NCBI GenBank assembly: GCA_900314935.1
Contig: OMXE01000003.1
Span: forward strand, 1 to 64,000
Direction of reading: 5' to 3'
DNA length: 64,000 nucleotides
Origin: an uncultured Prevotella sp.
Lineage (GTDB): Bacteria > Bacteroidota > Bacteroidia > Bacteroidales > Bacteroidaceae
Below the pieces are notes generated by a model. That model was not told the DNA's origin, did no database searches, and saw only the letters and a program-made list of their open reading frames with translations. Shown here in pieces: positions 15,692 through 24,804 of this stretch. Each line of letters starts with the position of its first letter. Position 1 is the first letter of the stretch. A program made the position numbers and the translations under genes.

Positions 15692-16942
15692 TTAATTCGG
15701 TGCCTTCCTATAGCAGAAGTATGCAATGAAGGCAAAAATGATGTTGGGAAGCCATGCTGCCAGCATGGGTGGCGTGTTCGCATTGATGGCGAAGGTGGAA
15801 GATACTGTCTGCAGCATGATATAGCCAAAGCTGAGCGCCAGACCGATACCTAAGTAAAGTCCCATGCCACCTTTCCGTTTCCTTGAGGAGAGCGACACAC
15901 CGATGGTGGTCAGGATAAATGAGGCAAAAGAGGAAGCGATGCGCTTATGGTATTCCACCTCGTACTGAACAACATTACTGGAGCCACGGTCGATCTGCTT
16001 GTTGATGTACTCACGGAGCTGCGGACTTGTGAAGGTTTCCTGCTGTCCTTTGGAGAATACGAGATCGGTGGGCTCCATCATGATGAGCGTATCCATCTTT
16101 GCGCCGTTTGTAATCTTTTCACGTAATCCTCTCAGTTCACGTATTCGCCATGTTGTGGCCTTCCAGTGGTATTTCGAGTCGCTAATGGTGTCGTATTGAA
16201 TCTCTTGGGCCGTCATATGACTTACCAATTTCTTGTTCTCGAACTTGTCGAGACAGAACCCATAGCCTCGTTTCAACGTATTGTCGTAATGCTGCATATA
16301 GGCTATTACACCTTTTCCCACCTGTAGCTGAACGTTCTCTGCCGATGTGTTCTTCTTCTTGTTCTTATAAAGCGTCTCGAAGTTCTGACGGATCACCGTT
16401 CCCTTGGGAATGACATACGATCCCAGATAAAACGTCATTAGGGAGATGAGAGCTGCCGAAATCATATAAGGCCGCATGAGTCGTTTGAAACTCACACCTG
16501 CAGCAAGCATCGAGATAATCTCGGAGTTCCCCGCCAACTTGGAAGTGAAGAAGATGACCGCAATGAAGACGAACAGCGGACTGAACAGATTGGCGAAGTA
16601 AGGGACGAAGTTCGCGTAATAATCGAACACAATGGCTCGCAACGGAGCATGATACTGTGTGAACTTCGCCAGATTCTCGTTGATATCGAAGACAATAGAG
16701 ATGCTGATGATCAGTGCAATGGCAAAGAGATAGGTGCCGATGAACTTACGGATGATGTAACGGTCGAGAATCTTGATAAAGCGGAATGGGTTCAACATCT
16801 TGATCCATCCCAAGCGACTGGCAATTGGTTGCCAGTGTTTCTTGATCCATTGCCAGGCAGCGACGAATCCTTGAAGATGGTTGTGAATCCATCTTCCAAC
16901 TTTCAACCGCTTTCTATGTTTCCTGATCTCTGCGTATTGCAT
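15692..16942 (-). CDS. LptF/LptG family permease (lipopolysaccharide export)
   Basis: The 416-residue inner-membrane protein has three hydrophobic segments before a large periplasmic domain (about residues 185-320) and three after it, the YjgP/YjgQ layout. With the LptB ATPase the family extracts lipopolysaccharide and passes it to the Lpt bridge. LDRYIIRKFIGTYLFAIALI and IISMLAAGVSFKRLMRPY, the coupling-helix region, are family features. The first 48 residues are basic and unusual; a start at 16798 (MLNPFRF) would give the normal length. I keep the upstream ATG because it sits 22 bases after tgt in the tgt-lon operon. Confidence 0.87.
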   Translation of the reverse strand: MQYAEIRKHRKRLKVGRWIHNHLQGFVAAWQWIKKHWQPIASRLGWIKMLNPFRFIKILDRYIIRKFIGTYLFAIALIISISIVFDINENLAKFTQYHAPLRAIVFDYYANFVPYFANLFSPLFVFIAVIFFTSKLAGNSEIISMLAAGVSFKRLMRPYMISAALISLMTFYLGSYVIPKGTVIRQNFETLYKNKKKNTSAENVQLQVGKGVIAYMQHYDNTLKRGYGFCLDKFENKKLVSHMTAQEIQYDTISDSKYHWKATTWRIRELRGLREKITNGAKMDTLIMMEPTDLVFSKGQQETFTSPQLREYINKQIDRGSSNVVQYEVEYHKRIASSFASFILTTIGVSLSSRKRKGGMGLYLGIGLALSFGYIMLQTVSSTFAINANTPPMLAAWLPNIIFAFIAYFCYRKAPN

Positions 16943-16964
16943 AATCTGTTATTATCTGTCGTCT

Positions 16965-18092
16965 TTAGACTCTTTTTCCTAAGTTCTCAATCACACTTCG
17001 TTTCCAGGTAACGAAGTCGCCTTGCTCAATGTGCTGACGGGCATCACCTACGAGTCGGAGGTAGAATGCCAGATTATGTATGCTGGCAATCTGCATGGCA
17101 AGGAGTTCCTGCGCCTTGAACAAGTGATGCAGGTAGGCCTTGGAATGCAAACGGTCGATGTCACAACCATCAGGGTCAATAGGGGAGAAATCATTCTCCC
17201 ATTTCTTGTTCCGCATATTCATCGTTCCCTGATAGGTGAAAAGCATCGCGTTACGACCGTTACGGGTTGGCATCACACAATCGAACATATCCACACCGCG
17301 TTCAATAGCCTCGAGAATGTTCTGAGGTGTCCCCACACCCATCAGGTAACGGGGCTTGTCTTTCGGCAGGATATCATTCACCACTTCAATCATCTCGTAC
17401 ATCACCTCCGTAGGCTCACCCACAGCGAGTCCGCCGATCGCATTGCCATCAGCACCTAGGTCTGCTATGTATTTAGCTGCCTCCTGACGCAAATCCTTAT
17501 AGGTACATCCTTGTACGATGGGGAACAGACTCTGTGAATATCCGTAGAGCGGTTCGGTCTCGTTGAAGCGTTTTATACAGCGGTTGAGCCATCGTTGTGT
17601 CAGTTCCAGACTCTTCTTAGCATATTGGTAATCGCTCTGTCCGGGAGGGCACTCGTCGAACGCCATCATGATATCTGCTCCAATGATACGTTCAGTATCC
17701 ATCACGTTCTCTGGTGTAAAGAAATGCTTGGAGCCGTCGATATGTGAACGGAACTCACAACCTTCGTCACGTAGCTTCCTGATACCGGTCAGGGAAAAGA
17801 CCTGAAAACCACCGCTATCAGTGAGGATGGGGCGGTCCCATGTGTTGAACTGATGCAAGCCTCCTGCTGCCCGCAACACCTCCAGTCCGGGGCGCAGGTA
17901 CAGATGATAGGTGTTCCCCAAGATGATCTGCGCTTTTACCTGTTCGCGCAGCTCCTGGAAGTGAACACCTTTCACGGCTCCTGCCGTTCCCACAGGCATG
18001 AAGATAGGCGTTTTGATCTGTCCGTGATCGGTCGTAATCAGACCGGTACGGGCATCACTGGCCGAGTCGGTATGCTGCAGTTCGAATGTCAT
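16965..18092 (-). CDS. tgt: tRNA-guanine transglycosylase (queuosine synthesis)
   Basis: The 375-residue TIM-barrel enzyme exchanges guanine 34 for the queuine precursor in GUN-anticodon tRNAs. LTDSGGFQVFSL carries the catalytic Asp (near 92), ADGNAIGGLAVGEP binds the base, and DCVMPTRNGR holds the second Asp. The zinc site is altered: where most bacterial enzymes have CxCxxC followed by a histidine, this one reads DGCDIDRLHSKAYLHH, keeping only the middle cysteine and placing Asp at the other two positions. I believe Bacteroidetes enzymes often lack these cysteines. Its ATG overlaps the lon stop by four bases. Confidence 0.95.
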   Translation of the reverse strand: MTFELQHTDSASDARTGLITTDHGQIKTPIFMPVGTAGAVKGVHFQELREQVKAQIILGNTYHLYLRPGLEVLRAAGGLHQFNTWDRPILTDSGGFQVFSLTGIRKLRDEGCEFRSHIDGSKHFFTPENVMDTERIIGADIMMAFDECPPGQSDYQYAKKSLELTQRWLNRCIKRFNETEPLYGYSQSLFPIVQGCTYKDLRQEAAKYIADLGADGNAIGGLAVGEPTEVMYEMIEVVNDILPKDKPRYLMGVGTPQNILEAIERGVDMFDCVMPTRNGRNAMLFTYQGTMNMRNKKWENDFSPIDPDGCDIDRLHSKAYLHHLFKAQELLAMQIASIHNLAFYLRLVGDARQHIEQGDFVTWKRSVIENLGKRV

Positions 18093-20545
18093 TTCTTCTC
18101 TTCCTCAACCGTAAATGTTACAGGGTTCTTCACCAGTTCGTCCGTGAGGGCGAAATCCCAAACGTCCTGAATATTCTCCACATAGTGGAAGGTTACTCCC
18201 TTCAGATATACTTCGGGAATCTCATCGATATCTTTCTTGTTGTCACGACACATGATGATGTCGGTGATTCCAGCCCGACGGGCTGCCAGGATCTTCTCCT
18301 TAATGCCACCCACAGGCAACACCTTACCTCGTAAGGTTATCTCACCGGTCATGGCTGTGTTCTTACGCACCTTACGCTGGGTGAGTGCCGAGGCGATGGA
18401 GGTGGCGATGGTGATACCTGCCGACGGTCCGTCCTTAGGTGTTGCTCCCTCCGGCACATGGATATGGATGTTCCAGTTATCGAAGATGCGGTAGTCGATC
18501 TTCAACGTGTCGGCATGGGCCTTGACGTATTCAAGGGCGAGCACGGCCGACTCCTTCATCACATCACCGAGGTTTCCGGTAAGCGTAAGCTTAGACCCCT
18601 TGCCTTTACTCAGACTGGTTTCAATGAACAGAATCTCACCGCCTACGCTGGTCCAGGCCAGACCGGTTACCACACCGGCATAAGCATTACCCTGGTAGAT
18701 GTCGCGATAGAAGGGTGGCTTGCCCAGCAGACCTTCTATTTCGTTCGGTGTAATCTTTTGGTAAGGCAGAACCATCTCTTTGGCTTTAGTGAAAGCCAGT
18801 TTTCTGAGGGCCTTGTTGATCTGCTTCTCCAACTGACGGACACCACTCTCACGGGTATATTGCTCGATGATCTTTTCCGTGGCAGCCTTGTTGAACTGCA
18901 GCGAACGCTCTGTAGACAAACCGGTATTCTCCTTCTCCTTGGGGATGAGGTGACGTTTGGCAATCTCAATCTTCTCTTCTGTGATGTAGCCACTTACCTC
19001 AATCACCTCCATACGGTCGAGTAGAGGGCGTGGAATGGTATTGAGGTCGTTAGCTGTGGCGATGAAGAGCACCTTGCTCAAATCGTAGTCCACATCCAGG
19101 TAGTTATCATGGAAAGCAGAGTTCTGCTCAGGATCAAGCACTTCCAGCAGCGCTGATGACGGGTCACCGTTGATGGTGTTCTGTGTTACCTTGTCAATCT
19201 CGTCAAGGATAAAGACGGGATTGGACGATCCTGCCTTCTGGATGGCCTTGATGATTCGACCGGGCATAGCACCCACGTAGGTACGACGGTGACCGCGGAT
19301 TTCCGACTCATCGTGCATACCACCCAATGAGATGCGCACATATTTGCGCTTCATGGCCTCAGCAATGCTCTTTCCTAAAGAAGTCTTACCGACTCCCGGA
19401 GGACCGTAAAGGCAGATGATGGGTGATTTCAGGTCACCACGCAGACTGAGCACGGCCATGTATTCCAGGATGCGCTCCTTGACCTTCTCCATGCCGTAGT
19501 GGTCCTTATCAAGGATTCGCTGCGCGCGCTTCAGGTTCAGATCATCGCTGGTGAACTCTCCCCACGGCAGATTCACCAGTGTCTGCAGGTAGTTCAGCTG
19601 GACACTATACTCCGGTCCTTGCGGGTTGAGCATATCTAACTTATCAAGTTCCTTGAAGAAGGTGGTTCGTATATCTTCGTTCCATTTCTTCTTCTCGGCC
19701 TTCTCCACCAGTTCCTTACGCTCAGGAGATCCTTCGCCGTTACCCAGTTCCTCCTTGATATTACGGATTTGCTGTTGCAGAAAGTACTCTCGCTGCTGCT
19801 CATCAAGGTCTTCACGGGTACGACTTCTGATATCCTGCTTGATCTCTTCGAGCTGGAGTTCACGGTGCATGATACGCAGCACCTTGATGACACGTTCCTT
19901 AAGATTCGACTCCTCGAGCAGCTTCATCTTCTCTTCAATGGCAAATGGCATGCTGGAGCAGATGAAGTTCAGCATCACCAGATGATTGTTGATATTCTGG
20001 ATGGCGAACTGAGCCTCATCGGGGATATCTTCGTTCTGCTTGATGTAATCGATACCTGCATTACGCAGGTCGGCAATGGCTGTCATGAACTCGGTGTCTC
20101 CATCGTCGGGAATGAGTTCCGGCGCCAGATGAACCTCACCCTTCAGGTAAGGACGGGTACGTTTCAGAGAAATCAGATTACATCTGCCCAGTCCTTGAAC
20201 AATCACTGTAATGTTGTTATTGGAGTTGGGAAGTTCAAGAACACGGATGATCTTTGCGAATACACCGTATTCGTATAAATCATCCTTAGTAGGGTTTTCA
20301 ATATTGGCGTTCTTCTGAGAGAAGACAGCAAAGATGGCGTCTTCTTTGTCCTTCAGGTGCTCCACCAGACTGATGCTGGCCGACCGGCCGATCAGAATCG
20401 GTGATACAACACCCGGAAAGAGGATCAGGTTGCGTGTAGCAAGTATAGGCACCTCACCGTCAGCTCCCCCACAAAGGAGTCGTGTAATGTCTCCTTCGTA
20501 GTCGGCAATCATGGAGAATGCGCTGTTATTTTGACTATTTCTCAT
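18089..20545 (-). CDS. lon: ATP-dependent protease Lon
   Basis: This 818-residue serine protease degrades misfolded and some regulatory proteins. It has the N-terminal substrate domain (about 30-230, [11 protein letters not shown]), a coiled linker ([20 protein letters not shown]), an AAA+ module with Walker [13 protein letters not shown] and Walker B FILDEIDK, and a C-terminal peptidase domain with PKDGPSAGI (catalytic Ser) and [10 protein letters not shown] (catalytic Lys). Length is normal. It is first in the lon-tgt-lptG-like unit and has its own TACCTTTG promoter. Confidence 0.97.
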   Translation of the reverse strand: MRNSQNNSAFSMIADYEGDITRLLCGGADGEVPILATRNLILFPGVVSPILIGRSASISLVEHLKDKEDAIFAVFSQKNANIENPTKDDLYEYGVFAKIIRVLELPNSNNNITVIVQGLGRCNLISLKRTRPYLKGEVHLAPELIPDDGDTEFMTAIADLRNAGIDYIKQNEDIPDEAQFAIQNINNHLVMLNFICSSMPFAIEEKMKLLEESNLKERVIKVLRIMHRELQLEEIKQDIRSRTREDLDEQQREYFLQQQIRNIKEELGNGEGSPERKELVEKAEKKKWNEDIRTTFFKELDKLDMLNPQGPEYSVQLNYLQTLVNLPWGEFTSDDLNLKRAQRILDKDHYGMEKVKERILEYMAVLSLRGDLKSPIICLYGPPGVGKTSLGKSIAEAMKRKYVRISLGGMHDESEIRGHRRTYVGAMPGRIIKAIQKAGSSNPVFILDEIDKVTQNTINGDPSSALLEVLDPEQNSAFHDNYLDVDYDLSKVLFIATANDLNTIPRPLLDRMEVIEVSGYITEEKIEIAKRHLIPKEKENTGLSTERSLQFNKAATEKIIEQYTRESGVRQLEKQINKALRKLAFTKAKEMVLPYQKITPNEIEGLLGKPPFYRDIYQGNAYAGVVTGLAWTSVGGEILFIETSLSKGKGSKLTLTGNLGDVMKESAVLALEYVKAHADTLKIDYRIFDNWNIHIHVPEGATPKDGPSAGITIATSIASALTQRKVRKNTAMTGEITLRGKVLPVGGIKEKILAARRAGITDIIMCRDNKKDIDEIPEVYLKGVTFHYVENIQDVWDFALTDELVKNPVTFTVEEEKK

Positions 20546-20568
20546 AATTCTACTTCAAATTTGGGATG

Positions 20569-20576
20569 CAAAGGTA
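20569..20576 (-). promoter_or_regulatory. -7 promoter element (TACCTTTG) of lon
   Basis: The minus strand reads TACCTTTG, 23 bases before the lon ATG. No heat-shock type operator, such as a CIRCE-like inverted repeat, is visible around it. Confidence 0.65.
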
Positions 20577-20650
20577 CACATTTATCTTCATAAAATGCCA
20601 TTTGTGACACATTATTTAATATAATTAGGTGTAATCTCTCATATTTTTCT

Positions 20651-20658
20651 TAATTTTG
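20651..20658 (+). promoter_or_regulatory. -7 promoter element (TAATTTTG) of trmN6
   Basis: TAATTTTG ends eight bases before the trmN6 ATG, so the mRNA leader would be only about four nucleotides. Confidence 0.5.
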
Positions 20659-20666
20659 CACTTGAT

Positions 20667-21350
20667 ATGTCTAATTCGTATTTCCGTTTCAAACAATTCA
20701 CTATCCATCAGGAGCAATGTGCCATGAAAGTGGGTACCGATGGAACGCTACTCGGGGCATGGGCCCAAGGAGGGGAGAGGATACTGGATATCGGTACAGG
20801 CACCGGCTTGATAGCCTTGATGATGGCGCAACGCTTTCCCCAATCGCAGGTGGTGGGTATAGATATTGACGGTCAGGCTTGTGAGCAAGCACTTGAGAAT
20901 GTGGAAGCATCGCCCTTTCATGACCAAGTGCAGATTGCTCATCTTTCTTTACAGAATTATACAGATGAATTGTTCGATTCCATTGTTTGCAATCCACCGT
21001 TCTTCGTCCATTCCCTTCTAAGTCCTGATGAGCAGCGTACTACTGCCCGGCATGCAGGGAGTCTGACTTATGCTGATTTGTTTCAAGGGGTGGTGCGCTT
21101 GTTGCATGAAGATGGTGTTTTCTCTGCGGTCATTCCTACGGAATACAGGGATTCGTTTGATGCAGAAGCAATTCTCCACGGTATGTGTCCTGTTGCGGAA
21201 TGTGCCGTTAAGACATCCTTGCGCAAACAGCCCAAACGATTCTTGTTAAGCTATAGGAAAAAACCTTCTGAACATTATGTGAGAGATGTCCTGACAATAG
21301 GTTCTGAGGCGTATGTTGATCTAATGAAAGATTTTTATCTTTCGTATTAG
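20667..21350 (+). CDS. tRNA1(Val) adenine-N6 methyltransferase TrmN6 (YfiC-like)
   Basis: The 227-residue Rossmann-fold methyltransferase should use S-adenosylmethionine to methylate adenine 37 of tRNA-Val. It opens FRFKQFTIHQEQCAMKVGTD, typical of this family, with SAM motif ILDIGTGTGLIALMMAQR and catalytic SIVCNPPFF near residue 110, the N6-adenine NPPF motif. C-terminal PKRFLLSYRK is also conserved. It is divergent from lon and converges with the lipid kinase gene nine bases away. Confidence 0.9.
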   Translation: MSNSYFRFKQFTIHQEQCAMKVGTDGTLLGAWAQGGERILDIGTGTGLIALMMAQRFPQSQVVGIDIDGQACEQALENVEASPFHDQVQIAHLSLQNYTDELFDSIVCNPPFFVHSLLSPDEQRTTARHAGSLTYADLFQGVVRLLHEDGVFSAVIPTEYRDSFDAEAILHGMCPVAECAVKTSLRKQPKRFLLSYRKKPSEHYVRDVLTIGSEAYVDLMKDFYLSY

Positions 21351-21359
21351 TCTCGGTGT

Positions 21360-22397
21360 TTATCGGTTATTGAACTTACGTATCAGTTTCTTGTTCAACG
21401 CCTGCGTGTTCCTACTGATTTTGGTAAGGTCCTCCCTCACAATGTTTAAATCGTTGAAGAACTCACTGAAGGCGGTCTGTACCATATTTGGCTGTCGTTT
21501 ACTCTTATCACCGTCAGGGTTGACAATCATCTTAATTCCCTTATGGACGAGCTGGATATCCACGTCAGCAGTTGTCATTACAGGATCACCGTCGTAGTGA
21601 ATGTACCCTTCTTTCTCCCTGTGAATATGGATGTGTTTGGTACGGAAGGTTTTGATTTTCTGGTTCTTGTCGAGCGTTTTGTTCATCATCTCGATAGCCA
21701 CCTGAGGAGCTTCGAGCACATCGAACGGCTCCATGATAATCACATCCAACAGACCGTCGCTCATGGAGGCCTGCGGGGCGATGTAGGCGTTGTTGCCATA
21801 TTGTGATGCATTGGCACAGGAAATCAGGAAAGCTTTCCGGATCAATGTTCCTGTCTCGTCTTCAATATGATAGGTCTCAGGCTTGTAGGTGAGCCCTTCA
21901 CGCAGTACATTCTCGATGTAGGTAACCGGTCCGCGCTTTCCGGCTTCGGCAAACTTCATGCTGATGAACGCATCGAAGCCCATACCGCAAGTACAGAAGA
22001 AAGGTATTTCGTTGATGATACCGTAGTCGAGGTCGTGTATAACGCAGCGGTTGATGATCTCAACGCTCTTCTTCGGGTCCATAGGCAGTAACAGATGACG
22101 GGCCAGACCGTTGCCTGAACCGCAGGGAATGATGCCCAGTGCCGTGTTGGAGTGGACAATGGAGCGGGCTACCTCATTGACCGTTCCGTCGCCTCCCACA
22201 GCAACCACCACATCTATACCGTTCTGTTGGGCCTCATACGCTATTTCCGCAGCATGACCCGCCTTTTCGGTTTCACGAATGGAATAGTTGAACAGACTCT
22301 TATCAATCGTCTCTTCTATTATATCCGGAATATTGTTTTTCTTCACGCTTCCGGAAATCGGGTTGATGATAAATGTTATGTTCTTCTTTGTAATCAT
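21360..22397 (-). CDS. Diacylglycerol/sphingosine-kinase-family lipid kinase (YegS/DagK-like)
   Basis: This 345-residue enzyme phosphorylates a lipid hydroxyl using ATP. The N-terminal nucleotide domain shows IINPISGS and VVAVGGDGTVNEVARSI (the GGDGT motif), and IIPCGSGNGLARHL is the lipid-kinase signature. The C-terminal beta-sandwich follows (YIHYDGDPV). It is divergent from spt, which starts sphingolipid synthesis, so a sphingoid or ceramide substrate is plausible; diacylglycerol is the alternative. Its -7 element ends only five bases before the ATG, so the mRNA is probably leaderless. Confidence 0.88.
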   Translation of the reverse strand: MITKKNITFIINPISGSVKKNNIPDIIEETIDKSLFNYSIRETEKAGHAAEIAYEAQQNGIDVVVAVGGDGTVNEVARSIVHSNTALGIIPCGSGNGLARHLLLPMDPKKSVEIINRCVIHDLDYGIINEIPFFCTCGMGFDAFISMKFAEAGKRGPVTYIENVLREGLTYKPETYHIEDETGTLIRKAFLISCANASQYGNNAYIAPQASMSDGLLDVIIMEPFDVLEAPQVAIEMMNKTLDKNQKIKTFRTKHIHIHREKEGYIHYDGDPVMTTADVDIQLVHKGIKMIVNPDGDKSKRQPNMVQTAFSEFFNDLNIVREDLTKISRNTQALNKKLIRKFNNR

Positions 22398-22402
22398 CGC
22401 TG

Positions 22403-22410
22403 CAAAGGTA
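22403..22410 (-). promoter_or_regulatory. -7 promoter element (TACCTTTG) of the lipid kinase
   Basis: The minus strand reads TACCTTTG with five bases (CAGCG) before the ATG. The predicted start point falls on or next to the start codon. Confidence 0.6.
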
Positions 22411-22503
22411 AAAAGAAATCCTGAGAAACGGAAATTTTAGGTCAAGAATGATAGTTATTTGTTTTTTTCTGAAAAAAATGGTGAGTGATTGCATTATTTT
22501 TTG

Positions 22504-22511
22504 TACCTTTG
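22504..22511 (+). promoter_or_regulatory. -7 promoter element (TACCTTTG) of spt
   Basis: TACCTTTG is 42 bases before the spt ATG and rules out the in-frame starts upstream of it. The divergent lipid-kinase promoter lies about 95 bases away. Confidence 0.65.
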
Positions 22512-22553
22512 CAGCCTGTAATAATAAATAGTAGAATAACACCTATCATATAT

Positions 22554-23744
22554 ATGGGAGTTTTACAAGAAAGATACAAGCAGTATCGTGAACCGCAGAA
22601 ATTCATTGAACGCGGTGTTTATCCCTATTTCCGTGCGATTACTGGTAAGCAGGGAACAGAAGTGGAAATGGGCGGACACAGGGTTCTGATGTTCGGTTCA
22701 AATGCCTATACAGGACTAACAGGCGATCAGCGAATTATTGATAAAGCCAAGGAAGCCCTTGATAAATATGGCTCTGGATGTGCCGGCAGTCGTTTCCTCA
22801 ATGGAACGCTCGACCTGCATGTTCAGTTGGAAAAGGAAATCGCCGAGTATATTCATAAGGATGATTGTCTTTGTTTCTCTACCGGTTTCTCTGTAAACCA
22901 GGGCGTCATTGCCATGGTGGTAAGCAAAGGCGACTATATCATCTGTGATGATCGTGACCATGCCAGTATAGTTGACGGCCGTCGTCTCTCGTTTGCCCGT
23001 CCGTTGCATTACAAACACAACGACATGGCCGACTTGGAGCGCGTTCTCCAGAGTCTGCCTGAAGAAGGTATCAAGCTGATTGTTGTCGATGGTGTCTTCT
23101 CCATGGAAGGCGATCTGGCCAATCTTCCTGAGATTGTCAAACTCAAGAAGAAGTATCCCAATGTAGCCATTATGGTGGATGAGGCTCATGGTATCGGTGT
23201 ATTCGGCAATCAGGGTAGGGGAGTATGCGATCATTTCGGTCTGACCGACGAGGTTGACCTGATCATGGGTACCTTCTCCAAGTCTATGGCCAGCATCGGT
23301 GGTTTCATTGCTTCAGATGCCGACACCATCAACTATCTGCGCCACACCTGTCGCACCTATATCTTCTCAGCTTCCAATACCCCTGCAGCCACAGCAGCTG
23401 CACTCGAAGCACTGCACATCATTCAACAGGAGCCTGAGCGTATCGAAGCATTGTGGAAGGTTACCCGTTATGCCTTGCGTCGTTTCCGTGAGGAGGGCTT
23501 TGAGATTGGTGAGACCGAGAGTCCGATCATTCCTCTTTACGTCCGCGACGTAGAGAAAACGTTCTTGGTAACAGCATTGGCATTCAATGCCGGTGTGTTC
23601 ATCAATCCTGTTATCCCACCAGCATGTGCTCCGCAGGATACATTGGTGCGTTTCGCTTTGATGGCCACACATACAGAAGAGCAAGTTGAGCGTGGCGTAC
23701 AGGCCTTAAAGAAGATTTTTGTTGAGCAGGGCATCATCAAATAA
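22554..23744 (+). CDS. spt: Serine palmitoyltransferase (alpha-oxoamine synthase)
   Basis: This 396-residue PLP enzyme condenses serine with a fatty acyl-CoA to give 3-ketosphinganine, the first step of sphingolipids, which Bacteroidales make. Features: FGSNAYTGLTGD, GSGCAGSRFLNGTLDLHVQLE, MVDEAHGIGVFG (Asp and His contacting PLP) and GTFSKSMASIGGF with the PLP lysine near 242. Close relatives are 2-amino-3-ketobutyrate CoA ligase and 8-amino-7-oxononanoate synthase; the N-terminus (RYKQYREPQKFIERGVYPYF) and the neighbouring lipid kinase favour serine palmitoyltransferase. The ATG at 2255x (22554) is used because it follows the promoter. Confidence 0.86.
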   Translation: MGVLQERYKQYREPQKFIERGVYPYFRAITGKQGTEVEMGGHRVLMFGSNAYTGLTGDQRIIDKAKEALDKYGSGCAGSRFLNGTLDLHVQLEKEIAEYIHKDDCLCFSTGFSVNQGVIAMVVSKGDYIICDDRDHASIVDGRRLSFARPLHYKHNDMADLERVLQSLPEEGIKLIVVDGVFSMEGDLANLPEIVKLKKKYPNVAIMVDEAHGIGVFGNQGRGVCDHFGLTDEVDLIMGTFSKSMASIGGFIASDADTINYLRHTCRTYIFSASNTPAATAAALEALHIIQQEPERIEALWKVTRYALRRFREEGFEIGETESPIIPLYVRDVEKTFLVTALAFNAGVFINPVIPPACAPQDTLVRFALMATHTEEQVERGVQALKKIFVEQGIIK

Positions 23745-23779
23745 TGATGTAAAAATTTGCACGACTCAGAAAAAGTCTG

Positions 23780-23787
23780 TACCTTTG
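23780..23787 (+). promoter_or_regulatory. -7 promoter element (TACCTTTG) of tRNA-Pro
   Basis: TACCTTTG ends 21 bases before the mature tRNA-Pro 5' end. Confidence 0.65.
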
Positions 23788-23808
23788 CAGCCGCATTTCA
23801 AACATGCA

Positions 23809-23882
23809 CGGGGTGTAGCGCAGTCCGGTAGCGCACCTGGTTTGGGACCAGGGTGTCGCAGGTTCGAATCCTGTCACCCCGA
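23809..23882 (+). tRNA. tRNA-Pro(TGG)
   Basis: The 74-base cloverleaf has acceptor CGGGGTG/CACCCCG, D-arm GCGCAGTCCGGTAGCGC, anticodon stem CCTGG/CCAGG with loop TTTGGGA (anticodon TGG), T-arm GCAGGTTCGAATCCTGT and discriminator A. The DnaJ-like gene starts 60 bases later and may be read from the same promoter. Confidence 0.95.
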
Positions 23883-23942
23883 CGCTTTGTTTGAAAGCTT
23901 GTTTTCTCCACAATTCTCACTCCACATTTCACGCTTTTCATC

Positions 23943-24764
23943 ATGTCAATAGGAAAATGGATTGGTGGCTTCTTAGGCTTTATGACAGCCGGACCCCTTG
24001 GGGCACTGGCAGGTTATGCCTTGGGTTCACTGTTCGATCAACTGTTGGGATCGTTCAATGAAGGGAATGAGTATATTGGAAGCGGTAGCGGTTCCCGCTA
24101 CGACAGTTCTTATCGCGAGACTTACGGGAATACCCAGCAGGTGAATATGGGCGACAGGAACAGTTTCCTGTTTAGTATTCTTGTACTTGCCTCGTACATC
24201 ATCCGTGCCGACCAGAAGGTGATGCACAGCGAGATGGAGATGATGCGCCAGTTTCTGCGTCAGAACTTCGGGTACGGAGCCGTGACACAAGGTGAACAGA
24301 TCCTCAAGCGTTTATTTGATCAGCAGAAGCAGATGGGTGATGCAGCCTATAGAAATGTGGTGATACAGAGTTGTCAGCAGATTTCCAAGCATCTGCCATA
24401 TGAGCAGTGTCTTCAAATGCTCTCTTTCCTGGCTCAGGTGGCTCGTGCCGATGGCGTGGTTGATCCACGTGAGGTGAATGCCTTACGAGAAGTGGCAAGG
24501 GCTTTGGGACTGAATGACAAGGAGGTAGATTCCATGCTGAACCTTTCTGATGGAGGCACGAATCTGGAGGCGGCCTATAAGGTATTGGAGATCTCGCCGA
24601 ATGCTACCGATGAAGAGGTAAGGAAGGCGTACCGGAAGCTGGCACTGAAACATCATCCCGACCGTGTGGCTACCTTGGGAGAGGATGTGAAACGAGCGGC
24701 GGAAAAGAAGTTCAAGGAAATCAATGCCGCGAAAGACCTGATATACAAGGCAAGAGGACTTTGA
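23943..24764 (+). CDS. TerB-DnaJ domain protein (DjlA-like co-chaperone)
   Basis: The 273-residue protein has a glycine-rich hydrophobic N-terminus (GGFLGFMTAGPLGALAGYAL), probably membrane associated, a central TerB-type helical domain (about 80-195, repeating 'aDg.v...E' units: IIRADQKVMHSEMEMMRQFL and ARADGVVDPREVNALREVA) and a C-terminal J domain (about 207-273) containing the HPD motif in LALKHHPDRVA. This is the DjlA arrangement, so it should stimulate the ATPase of DnaK at the membrane. It starts 60 bases after tRNA-Pro. Confidence 0.88.
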   Translation: MSIGKWIGGFLGFMTAGPLGALAGYALGSLFDQLLGSFNEGNEYIGSGSGSRYDSSYRETYGNTQQVNMGDRNSFLFSILVLASYIIRADQKVMHSEMEMMRQFLRQNFGYGAVTQGEQILKRLFDQQKQMGDAAYRNVVIQSCQQISKHLPYEQCLQMLSFLAQVARADGVVDPREVNALREVARALGLNDKEVDSMLNLSDGGTNLEAAYKVLEISPNATDEEVRKAYRKLALKHHPDRVATLGEDVKRAAEKKFKEINAAKDLIYKARGL

Positions 24765-24804
24765 CAATGCATTTGCATCATTGAAATAACACCTTATTCT
24801 TACT

